Virus record (IMG/VR): IMGVR_UViG_3300042308_001511
Location: 62,001-126,000 of that record
Strand: one strand, 5' to 3'
DNA: 64,000 nucleotides
Source: a virus
Made by a program: the position numbers and the translations under genes. Shown here one piece after another: positions 1 to 7,922 of this stretch; position 1 is the stretch's first letter; each line of letters opens with the position of its first letter. A model generated the notes under the pieces. The model had not been told where the DNA came from and ran no database searches. It saw only the letters and a list, made by a program, of their open reading frames with translations.

Positions 1-170
1 CCATCCCACGATTTGTAGTCTGGGTGTCTTTGTGGATCATTCTCTTCACACGTTACATATTTCATAGGATTCTCCCAGTCGTAGTATTTTAGTTTTATTT
101 CTCCAGATTTGTCTACGTAGCTGGCTACCAGTTTTTTTGTATGTGTTAGGTATTGTGTCTCTATAAGCAT
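1..170 (-). CDS. DNA polymerase, B family (gp43-like), N-terminal fragment
   Basis: An ATG at 170 (minus strand) opens a frame that runs off the left edge, giving 56 residues. The peptide has the layout of the T4 gp43 N-terminus: a short strand, then Y-V-D-K-S-G, then a segment ending in N-P-M-K-Y followed by C-E-E-N-D-P and S-W-D-G. T4 gp43 has an equivalent Y-I-D-E-N-G, then P-T-M and C-K-E-E. The exonuclease and polymerase motifs lie outside the window, so the call rests on N-terminal resemblance alone. It would be the replicative polymerase and fits the other T4-like replication genes here (UvsX, gp32). The 51 bases upstream separate it from the preceding small gene. Confidence 0.55.
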   Translation of the reverse strand, partial: MLIETQYLTHTKKLVASYVDKSGEIKLKYYDWENPMKYVTCEENDPQRHPDYKSWD

Positions 171-221
171 CTAATTGTGTATTTGTTGTTGTTTATATTT
201 TTGACTTTAACTATGTTTATG

Positions 222-734
222 TTAGAAGTCACAGTCGTAGTAATCCAATATTCCACCATCACTCTTTACGAATATTAGTTCGTCGCGTCTTACAAGTTGA
301 TAATCATAATGCCTTCCTAATTTGAACAGCGTTCTTATGAAAGGTATTCCTTCACCTTCGTTAACTTGTTTTTCTTCTATCATTAGACAAAGTATTTTTC
401 TGTCTTCCTCAGGATTGTAATTAACTACTTCATCTTCATGATCTCTTTCGAGTCCTTTTTTACCATATGTTATGAATGTTGATTCAAGTCTTTCACCACT
501 AGGTGTATACTCTATCCATACGTTGTCACCTATTTTTATATTGACATCTTCATCCTTTAAATAAACCCTTGTCCAGAAGTATACTTTCTCAGGTGTTACT
601 TCTACCTGTATTTCACTTACATCGTCACTCAAATCGGTGGTATCTACATCCTGTAGTTGTTCTCTTACAAAGTCGTAAAGAGATATTGGATCTCCAGACC
701 CAATAATGTATTCCTTTTCAGTACTAGTTTCCAT
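222..734 (-). CDS. hypothetical acidic phage protein
   Basis: 170 residues, acidic, with no recognised domain and no membrane segment. Near residues 20-30 it has Y-D-F-V-R-E-Q-L-Q-D-V-D, which resembles F-V-R-V-Q-L-Q-D-I-D in the protein at 11408-11935. The two may share a small alpha/beta module, but this is inferred from one short match. Its start overlaps the end of the preceding gene by 11 bases, so it belongs to the minus-strand operon that leads into the DNA polymerase. Confidence 0.7.
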   Translation of the reverse strand: METSTEKEYIIGSGDPISLYDFVREQLQDVDTTDLSDDVSEIQVEVTPEKVYFWTRVYLKDEDVNIKIGDNVWIEYTPSGERLESTFITYGKKGLERDHEDEVVNYNPEEDRKILCLMIEEKQVNEGEGIPFIRTLFKLGRHYDYQLVRRDELIFVKSDGGILDYYDCDF

Positions 735-1008
735 TTTTTTCGTTTGTTTTTTTATATTCTAACCAAGACTCCAAACTTTCGTAGTCTCTTGATTTACCCG
801 CATCAAATGCTGCATTCAATTCTTTATAATTGTATTTTGGTATCGTCTTTGGTATTTCATAATTGTGGTTTCCATTCGACACAAAAGCTTGAAATAGTTT
901 CATCTCCTCATTATATGGTCCATATTTTTCCTCGTTACGGTTGTTTATTTCGATTACGATTTGGTGTGAAGGATTGTTAGGGTCAAGACCCTCGTTCAAT
1001 TTGCTCAT
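724..1008 (-). CDS. hypothetical protein with short LNE-G leader
   Basis: 94 residues, charged, soluble, function unknown. It begins M-S-K-L-N-E-G, a minimal form of the [F/L]-x-E-[A/G/S] end seen in the longer N-terminal leaders elsewhere in the window, so it could be a truncated member of that set or a chance match. Start and stop overlap the neighbours (4 bases with the upstream gene, 11 with the downstream gene), typical of translational coupling. Confidence 0.7.
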   Translation of the reverse strand: MSKLNEGLDPNNPSHQIVIEINNRNEEKYGPYNEEMKLFQAFVSNGNHNYEIPKTIPKYNYKELNAAFDAGKSRDYESLESWLEYKKTNEKNGN

Positions 1009-1571
1009 ATTATCTCGTTTATTTTTTTGTTTCTTACATATGCCTTAGTCCACTCTTCAAGACTCAACACACCGAAGTCTGGATCCTCCACGTTGTGCTC
1101 ACTACGTACAGGTGATCTAGGCAGCAAAGTAGCATACCTATTTTCCTGGTGTCGTATGTATTTGTCATAGTTTATACAATAACCTTTGTCGGTATTGTTG
1201 TTTTTGTCAGTATCCAATAAAAACTCTAAAACAAATACATCACACGGAATACTCCTAATAAGACGTACATACTCTACAAACGGATAGTCATCTATCAGAT
1301 TGTGTATCATAAGACCTTCAACAAATACAAAAGTGTTAGGTTCCTTCTCTACGAGTTCACGGACTAATGTCAATCTTTTTGAGTCCTCAACTATGTCGGT
1401 TGAAAGAGTGAATTTCCACGTGAACTTCGAGTCAGGATATGGCATAACCTTCTGAACTTCTCTATGTGTGAGAAGAATAGATTGGTAGCCAGAGGTTTCA
1501 AGTCTCTTAGTCATCTCGATAAAAAAATAGGTCTGACTATTTGTGTCAAGCTTTATTAGTGTGTTCGGCAT
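1005..1571 (-). CDS. hypothetical protein, kinase-like layout without P-loop
   Basis: 188 residues. Alternating hydrophobic strands (F-V-F-V-E-G near residue 80, C-D-V-F-V-L-E-F near 110) suggest an alpha/beta NTPase-like fold, but there is no G-x-x-G-x-G-K loop, so no kinase activity can be claimed. The C-terminus ends R-N-K-K-I-N-E-I-I, which matches a terminal pattern shared with several other small proteins in the window. The gene is the second in the minus-strand operon after the glycosylase, with a 32-base gap. Confidence 0.65.
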   Translation of the reverse strand: MPNTLIKLDTNSQTYFFIEMTKRLETSGYQSILLTHREVQKVMPYPDSKFTWKFTLSTDIVEDSKRLTLVRELVEKEPNTFVFVEGLMIHNLIDDYPFVEYVRLIRSIPCDVFVLEFLLDTDKNNNTDKGYCINYDKYIRHQENRYATLLPRSPVRSEHNVEDPDFGVLSLEEWTKAYVRNKKINEII

Positions 1572-1603
1572 GACTATTATAAAGAGTAATCAACGGTAAG
1601 TTT

Positions 1604-2389
1604 TTAGTAGGGACAATACGGAATCCACTTTTCTTCAAACCAGAAAGTTCTTCCGGTGCTATCCTTTACCCCAACTCCTTTTTGGTAGAATACCCACTCA
1701 GAAAAGTCTTTTACATCACCACCGTTAGGATTATGCCAGTCTCTGAGTTGACCTCCATTATATTTGTATGCTTGTAATGGAATATCACAACACATATCGA
1801 GTATGTCTGGTCTTTTGTTTATAACATCTCTGGCTTTATCGAACGGATTTTCACCTAAGTAATAAAGTATAGTCGAACGAAGATAGTTGCCAATTCCATT
1901 AAAGTATTTCTGATCCAACAACGCCTCACAGATTGGTTTGTCGAATACCTTTTTGTGTAGGTTATTTAGTACATTTTCTTTAAAAACATCAAATTCTTTA
2001 GTCGGATCGGGACCTCTTTTTGTCGCAAATCCACCTACTTTATATTTAGGACCCATATAAGATCCATAAAGAAGTAATGAATATCCATCATCTGTATCGA
2101 GTCGGAAACGAACGAACCTGGTATCGTTCCACTTATCGGTAGTAACGAAAGCCCAGTTACCGGACATACCCATAAAAACGTGTACGTTTATCGATTTGTT
2201 CTCACTGTGTAGTCCTATTATAAGTTCTTTACCGAATGATTCCGCACTAACTATAAAGTCACCTTCTATGATGTTTGATTGTGTTGGTATATTACCTTTG
2301 GTAACGTCATATACCGTAGTGTATTTTCGTTTTTGAGACTTCGAGTTAATGAAGTCTGACATAATTTTCAATTCTGCTAATTCTGGCAT
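1604..2389 (-). CDS. Fpg/Nei-family DNA glycosylase with NEIL1-like zincless finger
   Basis: 261 residues, normal family length. The mature N-terminus would be Pro2-Glu3 (the catalytic imine-forming proline and the following glutamate), and Lys54 sits in G-K-E-L-I-I-G-L, as in Fpg/Nei. The helix-two-turn-helix is at about 150-178, with D-Q-K-Y-F-N-G-I-G-N-Y-L-R as its core. The C-terminus lacks the four zinc cysteines; residues 234-251 instead read F-Y-Q-K-G-V-G then G-R-T-F-W-F with Arg247, like the zincless finger of NEIL1. The enzyme should excise oxidised bases and cut the backbone by beta/delta elimination. The neighbouring ligase-like gene supports a base-excision-repair role. Confidence 0.88.
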   Translation of the reverse strand: MPELAELKIMSDFINSKSQKRKYTTVYDVTKGNIPTQSNIIEGDFIVSAESFGKELIIGLHSENKSINVHVFMGMSGNWAFVTTDKWNDTRFVRFRLDTDDGYSLLLYGSYMGPKYKVGGFATKRGPDPTKEFDVFKENVLNNLHKKVFDKPICEALLDQKYFNGIGNYLRSTILYYLGENPFDKARDVINKRPDILDMCCDIPLQAYKYNGGQLRDWHNPNGGDVKDFSEWVFYQKGVGVKDSTGRTFWFEEKWIPYCPY

Positions 2390-2433
2390 GAAATAATCTA
2401 TTAGATTATTTATATACTATAATTAGAATCTGT

Positions 2434-3069
2434 TTAGAACTTATAGTTTTTTGTAGGTTTTCTACACTTCACTTGACTTTTTATATTGTTTAGCTCGGTG
2501 TTTCCAATCTCTAACCTTGCATTTTTTCTTTTTAGTACCAACCCTTCAACCATATCTATTTTAGTTATTTCATCATACTTATCTTTGAATTTATTAAGGT
2601 ATGATTTAACCCGGTATACATTTTCTGATACTGAGTAAAGGTATTCGTGTTCTGATGAATTTACACCAAACATTTCGTCAAGTATGTTAGATCTTTGTTC
2701 AAACGTTTTTGTTATTAGGTAGTCACCATCATTTACGAGTATATCGAATATAACCAGTTTGTGATTGAATGTTTTTCCAGTTCCGTCTCTTTTTGATTTA
2801 TTCATATACTCTCCGTTTATTACGGTCCAACCACCAGTGCCTTTATACAATTTTAGTATTTCTTCACTAGGTATCTCGAATTTCGTAAGAGGTTGTGAGT
2901 GTCTATTCATAACCTTTATATTCTTACCATCTGTAAATATTAAACAATTTGAACCATCCAATTTAGGTTGTCCAAACATTGTGTTGTTATCATATGAGTT
3001 CAAATCCAAAGAAGGTATTGCATTCTTCGGTCTTGGAGGATAGATGTATCTATATACTGGATATTTCAT
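2434..3069 (-). CDS. minimal ATP-dependent DNA/RNA ligase-like nucleotidyltransferase
   Basis: 211 residues. Motif I is K36-L-D-G-S-N with the adenylated lysine at 36, motif III is N-G-E-Y-M around Glu87, motif IV is E-G-L-V-L-K at 175-180, and motif V is Q-V-K-C-R-K near 199-204. The protein ends just after motif V, so the OB-fold domain of full ligases is absent. It could seal nicks in DNA next to the glycosylase or act on RNA; the sequence does not decide. A TACATTTG element at 3084-3091 lies 14 bases before the start. Confidence 0.8.
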   Translation of the reverse strand: MKYPVYRYIYPPRPKNAIPSLDLNSYDNNTMFGQPKLDGSNCLIFTDGKNIKVMNRHSQPLTKFEIPSEEILKLYKGTGGWTVINGEYMNKSKRDGTGKTFNHKLVIFDILVNDGDYLITKTFEQRSNILDEMFGVNSSEHEYLYSVSENVYRVKSYLNKFKDKYDEITKIDMVEGLVLKRKNARLEIGNTELNNIKSQVKCRKPTKNYKF

Positions 3070-3083
3070 TTGTCTGTTTTTGA

Positions 3084-3091
3084 CAAATGTA
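3084..3091 (-). promoter_or_regulatory. Bacteroidota-type -7 promoter element TACATTTG
   Basis: On the minus strand TACATTTG matches the TAnnTTTG -7 consensus of Bacteroidota sigma-A promoters and lies 14 bases upstream of the ligase-like start at 3069. Confidence 0.5.
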
Positions 3092-3102
3092 AGGAAATTT
3101 TC

Positions 3103-3903
3103 TTATAGATTTATATAAATATGTTTTTCTAAACGTTCTATCAACTCACCTTTTCCGATACTTTTTGGACCTGCTGTATTATTGTGTTCCCATTCTATCG
3201 AATCTATCGCCGATATTAATTTGGGTAAATCTATTTTAGATTTTATAAAATAATGTGATTGTTCTGATTTGTTATCGACTTCTAAGTAGTGTCTACCGGC
3301 ATAAAACCCAACTCTTCTGAATGCAAAGTCGGCTTCTGATTTATTTACAAATTCAAATAGATTGCTAGACTTTTTATAAACCTTTAATTCTCTAAGATAA
3401 TCTAATCTGTTCCATATTTGGAAAACACAAGGTACTTTATATACGTTTCCTTCCAATGTGAAAGAATCATCTGGAAGATCCATCTCGTATATTAAATGAT
3501 ACTCTAATGGTATTTTGTTTTTTATAGTGTCTTTTTTGAAAGACTTTGGAAGTATGAATGCTATAGTTTCTGCACCAATATCTGCAGCTTTTTTCAAAAA
3601 CTTAAGTGCCAGAGTTCCCTGATTACCGAAAGGTGGATTACCGACAACGAGTATTTTACCTGATAAATCCGAAGGATCAAATTCTAACCAATTTTGTTTT
3701 TTGACTCGTTTTGATTCTGGTGCAATATCAAATGATAATAGGTTTGTGTGATTTATCTTTTCTGTGAATGCACCACCTCCGGCAGATGGCTCTATAACGA
3801 CGTCAAAATTATTAAGTTCGATTTTAGAAAGAACATCTAATACGGTTTTTTCTTTTGTGTAGAATTTATCGTTCTCATTTCTTTTGTTACGGTTGTATGC
3901 CAT
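3103..3903 (-). CDS. adenine-specific DNA methyltransferase
   Basis: 266 residues, class I methyltransferase fold. The SAM-binding motif is E-P-S-A-G-G-G-A-F at 38-46, and the catalytic motif N-P-P-F is at 89-92, which is diagnostic of amino-methylases acting on adenine N6 (or cytosine N4). The remaining C-terminal half would hold target recognition. No restriction endonuclease is adjacent, so it is probably an orphan methylase that protects phage DNA from host restriction. The start is the ATG at 3903, preceded by an AT-rich TATATATCTATAATATAG stretch. Confidence 0.88.
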   Translation of the reverse strand: MAYNRNKRNENDKFYTKEKTVLDVLSKIELNNFDVVIEPSAGGGAFTEKINHTNLLSFDIAPESKRVKKQNWLEFDPSDLSGKILVVGNPPFGNQGTLALKFLKKAADIGAETIAFILPKSFKKDTIKNKIPLEYHLIYEMDLPDDSFTLEGNVYKVPCVFQIWNRLDYLRELKVYKKSSNLFEFVNKSEADFAFRRVGFYAGRHYLEVDNKSEQSHYFIKSKIDLPKLISAIDSIEWEHNNTAGPKSIGKGELIERLEKHIYINL

Positions 3904-3965
3904 CTATATTATAGATATATATTCACCAATTTGTTTAGATAAAATAACAAACATTAAATTACTTT

Positions 3966-4157
3966 TTAAATTCCGATAGATACCAAAACATCGTTTCTTT
4001 TCTCGGCCTTTGTTTTCTCGACCGGACGAATCTCGTGGTAGCAGTTGATACAATCGCGAACATATTTCTTAGCATCAGATATGCTCTCAAACTCTCCAAA
4101 TCTGAAGAAATTCGTACTCGTTCCGAGCCAAAGTTCACATTTCTTCTTAGCCGCCAT
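3966..4157 (-). CDS. small hypothetical protein
   Basis: 63 residues, starting M-A-A-K-K-K. A longer reading from 4202 would overlap the upstream gene by 43 bases, so the internal ATG at 4157, two bases after that gene's stop, is preferred. It contains F-F-R-F-G-E-F-E-S-I-S-D-A-K-K-Y and a C-x-x-C-Y-H-E motif; the two cysteines and histidine could bind metal but no family is recognised. Confidence 0.6.
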   Translation of the reverse strand: MAAKKKCELWLGTSTNFFRFGEFESISDAKKYVRDCINCYHEIRPVEKTKAEKRNDVLVSIGI

Positions 4158-4159
4158 AA

Positions 4160-4351
4160 TCAGAAAGGTAAGTCGTTTTCGATAGGTTTGAAAATACCAC
4201 ATTTAGACTTCAAATGACAATCAATCTTATTGACCTCATCCATATACTGTTGTGCCTTCCAGTCGTCCATCATTCTCAATAAGTCAACCATTTGTTGATC
4301 ATCAATTGGTCTTTCTAATAAATCGTATGCTATGTTATCAATGTTTGTCAT
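4160..4351 (-). CDS. small hypothetical protein
   Basis: 63 residues with an acidic helical N-terminal half and two cysteines in the C-terminal half. No domain is recognised. It is immediately upstream of the 63-residue gene at 3966-4157 and probably cotranscribed. Its start is back-to-back with the plus-strand SLOG gene at 4408. Confidence 0.55.
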   Translation of the reverse strand: MTNIDNIAYDLLERPIDDQQMVDLLRMMDDWKAQQYMDEVNKIDCHLKSKCGIFKPIENDLPF

Positions 4352-4407
4352 ATCTTTTTCTTTTTACGAATATACGGAACTTTGTATTTCTTTTTAATAT
4401 AAAGTGC

Positions 4408-5025
4408 ATGAGAATTGAGGATTTTTTTGTCGAGGTAAAATCTCCTATATCCTGCCATAGTGGTGGAGCAGAAGGAGCAGACACTGAGTTTGAACTCGGA
4501 TGTGTCAATATGGGAATACCTGTTTATGCATACTCCTGGAAGACGGAAAGACATAAATCACCCAACAAAGTAGAGATTTCATTAGATGATTTCAGAGAAG
4601 GATCTGAAAAAGTTAAGTCTGCTGCAAAAAGTATTGGAAGAAAAGGTGTAGAAAGACACATAAATCTTTTGGCACGTAACTGGGCACAGGTTAAATATTC
4701 TATGCAAGTCTTTGCAGTATCAACTATAGTTGCACCAGGGCATACTGAACCGAAAGGTCGAGTATCCACCGCTAAGAAAGAAATTGTTGCAGGTGGGACA
4801 GGATATGCTGTGGAGATGGCAATATTACACGAAAGAGAAGTATATGTGTTTGATCAGGTAAAGTGTGAATGGTTTGTGTGGTCTTATTCTTCTGAACGCT
4901 TCGTTCCATCTAAAGAACCATTAGTAACCAAACCATTTGCAGGAATTGGTTCTCGGCAGTTAACTCTGGAAGGAACCGAAGCCATAAAATCATTGTTAAA
5001 AAGGAGCTTCAGTTCTACTAAATAG
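4408..5025 (+). CDS. circularly permuted SLOG/DprA-like Rossmann protein
   Basis: 205 residues from the ATG at 4408; the frame is open further upstream, but that part is low-complexity and antisense to the previous gene. SLOG-type nucleotide-binding motifs are present: S-G-G-A-E-G-A-D at 18-25, G-G-T-G-Y-A at 129-134 followed by a V-Y-V-F strand, and G-I-G-S-R at 179-183. In ordinary members G-I-G-S-R is the N-terminal strand; here it is last, so the order is circularly permuted. SLOG proteins bind nucleotides or nucleotide-derived ligands, sometimes hydrolysing or sensing them. Substrate unknown. It is first in a plus-strand block with a glycosyltransferase. Confidence 0.7.
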   Translation: MRIEDFFVEVKSPISCHSGGAEGADTEFELGCVNMGIPVYAYSWKTERHKSPNKVEISLDDFREGSEKVKSAAKSIGRKGVERHINLLARNWAQVKYSMQVFAVSTIVAPGHTEPKGRVSTAKKEIVAGGTGYAVEMAILHEREVYVFDQVKCEWFVWSYSSERFVPSKEPLVTKPFAGIGSRQLTLEGTEAIKSLLKRSFSSTK

Positions 5026-5028
5026 TAT

Positions 5029-5880
5029 ATGGCAACATTAGTAATATATTCAAACAAAGCATACGAACATATGGTCGACTCATTTTTGGCGTCTAGGTCA
5101 TATGCTGATGCAGAGTCTCATACCGTCGTTTTTTATATGATAGGTTATGATTCCGATATAGAATACCCAAATTTGGTCAAACGTAGGTGGGATCCACCGG
5201 TCGAAAGACAAAACTTTCAATTCTACAAACCACACATAATGTTACAATCATTAGAGTTTGAAGGTGATCTTATATACTTTGACACCGATATACTAATTGG
5301 TAAAAGGTTCAATCCCTCAAAACTGACTACTGAAAAGGATTACCCTATAGCATGTGCGGGTCCTCTAAACTTTGTTTACTATTGGGAGATGCACCAAGAT
5401 GGAACTACCTCACAGTATGACGAATCTATGCTTAAGGAATATCTTGGTGTAAGTGATAGAACAACACACTACCTTTGGACTTCTATGTTGTGTTACAATT
5501 CTTCGTGTAGAGACTTCTTACAGGAGTGGTGTTCTATCGTTGATAATAGTTATTTTCACCGAGACGGAAAGTCCAGACACTATTTCCCATTTGGAGATGA
5601 AACTGCGTTTAACGTTCTTATATGGAAAAGAGGCTACACAGATTTTCTACCAAGATATTTCGTTAACACAACGGTATTCGAAACATTGGTTGAAGTAGAA
5701 AGTGATGACTCCTACAATTACTACCTCGATAACACATTCAATAATCATACTCCACTCTATGAGATATATGAGAGATGTGACGATTCGAGTATTGTTCAGT
5801 TCTACCACGGTATAAAAGATCCAGGTCAAATAATAAAGGTGATGTCTTGGATGATTGTAAACAAAAAATCCTTATATTAG
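5029..5880 (+). CDS. GT-A type glycosyltransferase
   Basis: 283 residues. The D-T-D motif at 85-87 in L-I-Y-F-D-T-D-I-L-I is the metal/nucleotide-sugar binding DxD of GT-A enzymes, and the layout (short Rossmann N-terminus, then DxD, then an acidic G-D-E-T-A-F acceptor-side segment) resembles GT8-like enzymes. Donor and acceptor are unknown; phage targets could be modified DNA, virion proteins or host glycans. It starts 3 bases after the SLOG gene. Its last codons and TAG stop are part of the TATATTAG promoter element for the next gene. Confidence 0.75.
   Translation: MATLVIYSNKAYEHMVDSFLASRSYADAESHTVVFYMIGYDSDIEYPNLVKRRWDPPVERQNFQFYKPHIMLQSLEFEGDLIYFDTDILIGKRFNPSKLTTEKDYPIACAGPLNFVYYWEMHQDGTTSQYDESMLKEYLGVSDRTTHYLWTSMLCYNSSCRDFLQEWCSIVDNSYFHRDGKSRHYFPFGDETAFNVLIWKRGYTDFLPRYFVNTTVFETLVEVESDDSYNYYLDNTFNNHTPLYEIYERCDDSSIVQFYHGIKDPGQIIKVMSWMIVNKKSLY
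5873..5880 (+). promoter_or_regulatory. TATATTAG promoter element, four bases from ATG
   Basis: TATATTAG followed by CAGT and the ATG at 5885. The same arrangement (element, CA plus two bases, ATG) occurs at 7488, 50535 and 59913. If it is a -7 box, transcription would begin at or near the start codon, giving a leaderless or nearly leaderless message. Confidence 0.55.
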
Positions 5881-5884
5881 CAGT

Positions 5885-7222
5885 ATGGTAAAAGTAGTAG
5901 AAATTGTAAAGATAACAAGACTGGTTCCGGTTTATAAGGACGGTCAAGAAGCGAACTCAATCTCGGTTGCTAAGTTCGAGTTTGCTGATGGAGGTGAATG
6001 TGGGTTCAATGTAATCGCACAGAAAGGTTTGTATGAGATTGGTTCTAAGGCCGTTTACATACAACCAGATTATTGTTTGTCTGATAATGAATTGTTTTCC
6101 AGTTTTATTGCACCTGGTGGTGAACCGAAAAAAAGTAGACTTGGAAAACAAAACAGAATACGTGCAATCAAATTTAACTTCCAATTTGAAGGAAGTAGTG
6201 ATCCAATTTATTCAAATGGTATTCTTATGCCACTTTCAGAAGTAGAAGATTTTCTAAATAATTCGGATCCTGAAAACTATTGTTTTTATAGTGATTTACC
6301 TTCACCGAATGCTTATTCTAAAATAGAAGATATAGAAGATTTGGCAGAGAAACTCGGTGTTACAAAATATGAAGAACCGGAAAGTGCGGGGTCAGGATTG
6401 GCTGCTGGTGAATTCCCTTCATTTATGTATAAAACGGATGAACCGAATGCGCTCAATTTAGTTTCACATATCAAACGTGTAATTGAGGAAGGACAAGAAC
6501 TTGGTATAACAATCAAAAGAGATGGTTCTTCACATACAACATACTTCAAATTAAAAGATGATGAGTGGAAAGTTGGTGTTTGTTCACGTTCTATGGAAAA
6601 GAAGATGGAACAATTACAAACAACTGGATACGTTTCATCAGAGGGTTTAGAGTATAGAAAACACTTTGATCGTGATACTATGACGAAAGGTTGGTTCTGT
6701 GAGACGAACGGTGAGTTTATTACTGATAATATCGCAGAGGAGACACTAACACCTATACAGAAAGAGGTGAAAGACTCCTGGGTAGAACTGGCTAAAAACT
6801 CAGGATTACTCGATAAAGGACTCGAATATTGTAAAGAGTATGGTGTTCAACTAGCATTCCGTGGAGAGATTATAGGACAGGGATTGAAAGGATCAGGAAA
6901 CAAAGTGAATCCAGATGCAAACGAAAAACAAAAACTCGTTCTTTTCGGAATTGATGATTTATCTGAGGGATATTCTAAGAGAATCAACTACTCTTCTCCA
7001 CACAATTTGAGATATGTTGCAAATCTTCTTGGTGTTGAATACACACAGGCACACATCGCGAAGTTTCCGACTTACGAGGCATTGTGTGAATATTGTGAAG
7101 GTATATTTGTGAAAGAGAAAGCAGAAGGAAGAATCATCGAAGGTGTCGTAATACGAACGATGTATACCAACGATTTATCTTGCAAATATATGAACGCGGA
7201 GTATGACAGTCTTAAGAAGTAG
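5885..7222 (+). CDS. RNA ligase, DRB0094/Rnl5-like family
   Basis: 445 residues. The N-terminal ~190 residues resemble the OB-like domain of Deinococcus-type RNA ligase (V-Y-I-Q-P-D then G-K-Q-N-R-I-R-A-I-K-F). The nucleotidyltransferase domain has motif I K211-R-D-G-S-S, motif III F-R-G-E-I-I-G with Glu328, motif IV E-G-V-V-I-R at 419-424, and motif V around Lys434 in S-C-K-Y-M-N. The enzyme should adenylate and seal RNA ends, possibly 3'-OH/5'-phosphate nicks. With the downstream kinase and HAD protein it forms a likely RNA-repair group against host tRNA-cutting nucleases. The start lies four bases after a TATATTAG element. Confidence 0.85.
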   Translation: MVKVVEIVKITRLVPVYKDGQEANSISVAKFEFADGGECGFNVIAQKGLYEIGSKAVYIQPDYCLSDNELFSSFIAPGGEPKKSRLGKQNRIRAIKFNFQFEGSSDPIYSNGILMPLSEVEDFLNNSDPENYCFYSDLPSPNAYSKIEDIEDLAEKLGVTKYEEPESAGSGLAAGEFPSFMYKTDEPNALNLVSHIKRVIEEGQELGITIKRDGSSHTTYFKLKDDEWKVGVCSRSMEKKMEQLQTTGYVSSEGLEYRKHFDRDTMTKGWFCETNGEFITDNIAEETLTPIQKEVKDSWVELAKNSGLLDKGLEYCKEYGVQLAFRGEIIGQGLKGSGNKVNPDANEKQKLVLFGIDDLSEGYSKRINYSSPHNLRYVANLLGVEYTQAHIAKFPTYEALCEYCEGIFVKEKAEGRIIEGVVIRTMYTNDLSCKYMNAEYDSLKK

Positions 7223-7231
7223 GAGTTATAT

Positions 7232-7477
7232 ATGACAAAGAACGATTTCATAGAGTTGTTGAAGAGCCACGCCGATAACGCTGGCTCTAGTCGTGGAAGA
7301 TTCGTCACCTACGGTCAGAACGAGAACAACTGGTCTTACGTAAGACCTACGGTAGATTGTTTCGAGCCGACCATAAATCTTACTAAAGAGGGTTCTGTTG
7401 AGTATTGGAACTACGGGTCCGAAACTCCGGATGTCTACACATACGAAGATTTTGCAAAGATGTATTACCTTATTTGA
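7232..7477 (+). CDS. small hypothetical protein
   Basis: 81 residues, tyrosine- and asparagine-rich, no recognised domain. It sits between the RNA ligase and the P-loop kinase and ends ten bases before the promoter element of the kinase. Confidence 0.6.
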   Translation: MTKNDFIELLKSHADNAGSSRGRFVTYGQNENNWSYVRPTVDCFEPTINLTKEGSVEYWNYGSETPDVYTYEDFAKMYYLI

Positions 7478-7487
7478 TTATTATAAC

Positions 7488-7495
7488 TATATTAG
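7488..7495 (+). promoter_or_regulatory. TATATTAG promoter element, four bases from ATG
   Basis: TATATTAG then CAAT and ATG at 7500, the same spacing as upstream of 5885, 50530 (minus) and 59908 (minus). Confidence 0.55.
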
Positions 7496-7499
7496 CAAT

Positions 7500-7922
7500 A
7501 TGGAAAAAAACTTATACATAGTGAGGGGATTGCCAGGATCCGGTAAGTCAACACTGGCATTATCTTTGGTGTATCACGATTTCCTCGTTTGTGAAGCAGA
7601 TAAATACTTCATTGATAAAGAGACTGGTGAGTACAAGTTCGATGCGAAGTTCATAAAGAACGCACACGATTTTTGTAGAAACACCGTCGAACAATATATG
7701 AAAGATAATCAGGTGAATGATCAATTCTACACCAGGATTGCAGTTTCCAACACATTCACTCAGGAGTGGGAGATGGAGCCATACTTTGAACTTGCTAAGA
7801 AATATGGATACAGGGTTTTTTCAATTGTAGTTGAGAACAGACACGGTGGAAAAGACATACATAATGTTCCGCAAGCAGCATTAGATGCTATGGAGAATAG
7901 ATTTCAGCTTAAGTTGATATGA
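7500..7922 (+). CDS. P-loop polynucleotide kinase-like protein (AAA_33 type)
   Basis: 140 residues, beginning M-E-K-N-L-Y-I-V-R-G with Walker A G-L-P-G-S-G-K-S at 10-17. The fold is that of the short P-loop kinases related to the T4 Pnkp N-domain and NEDD4BP2. An ATG at 7500 right after a promoter element is chosen over a longer reading overlapping the previous gene. It would transfer phosphate to 5'-OH ends, perhaps of cut tRNA. The stop overlaps the HAD gene by ATGA; T4 Pnkp has kinase and phosphatase in one chain, so this may be a split version. Confidence 0.75.
   Translation: MEKNLYIVRGLPGSGKSTLALSLVYHDFLVCEADKYFIDKETGEYKFDAKFIKNAHDFCRNTVEQYMKDNQVNDQFYTRIAVSNTFTQEWEMEPYFELAKKYGYRVFSIVVENRHGGKDIHNVPQAALDAMENRFQLKLI

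Noticed and set aside
4348-4554. Minus-strand 68-codon frame overlapping the SLOG start
   Set aside because: It lies mostly antisense to the SLOG gene and has no coding character.
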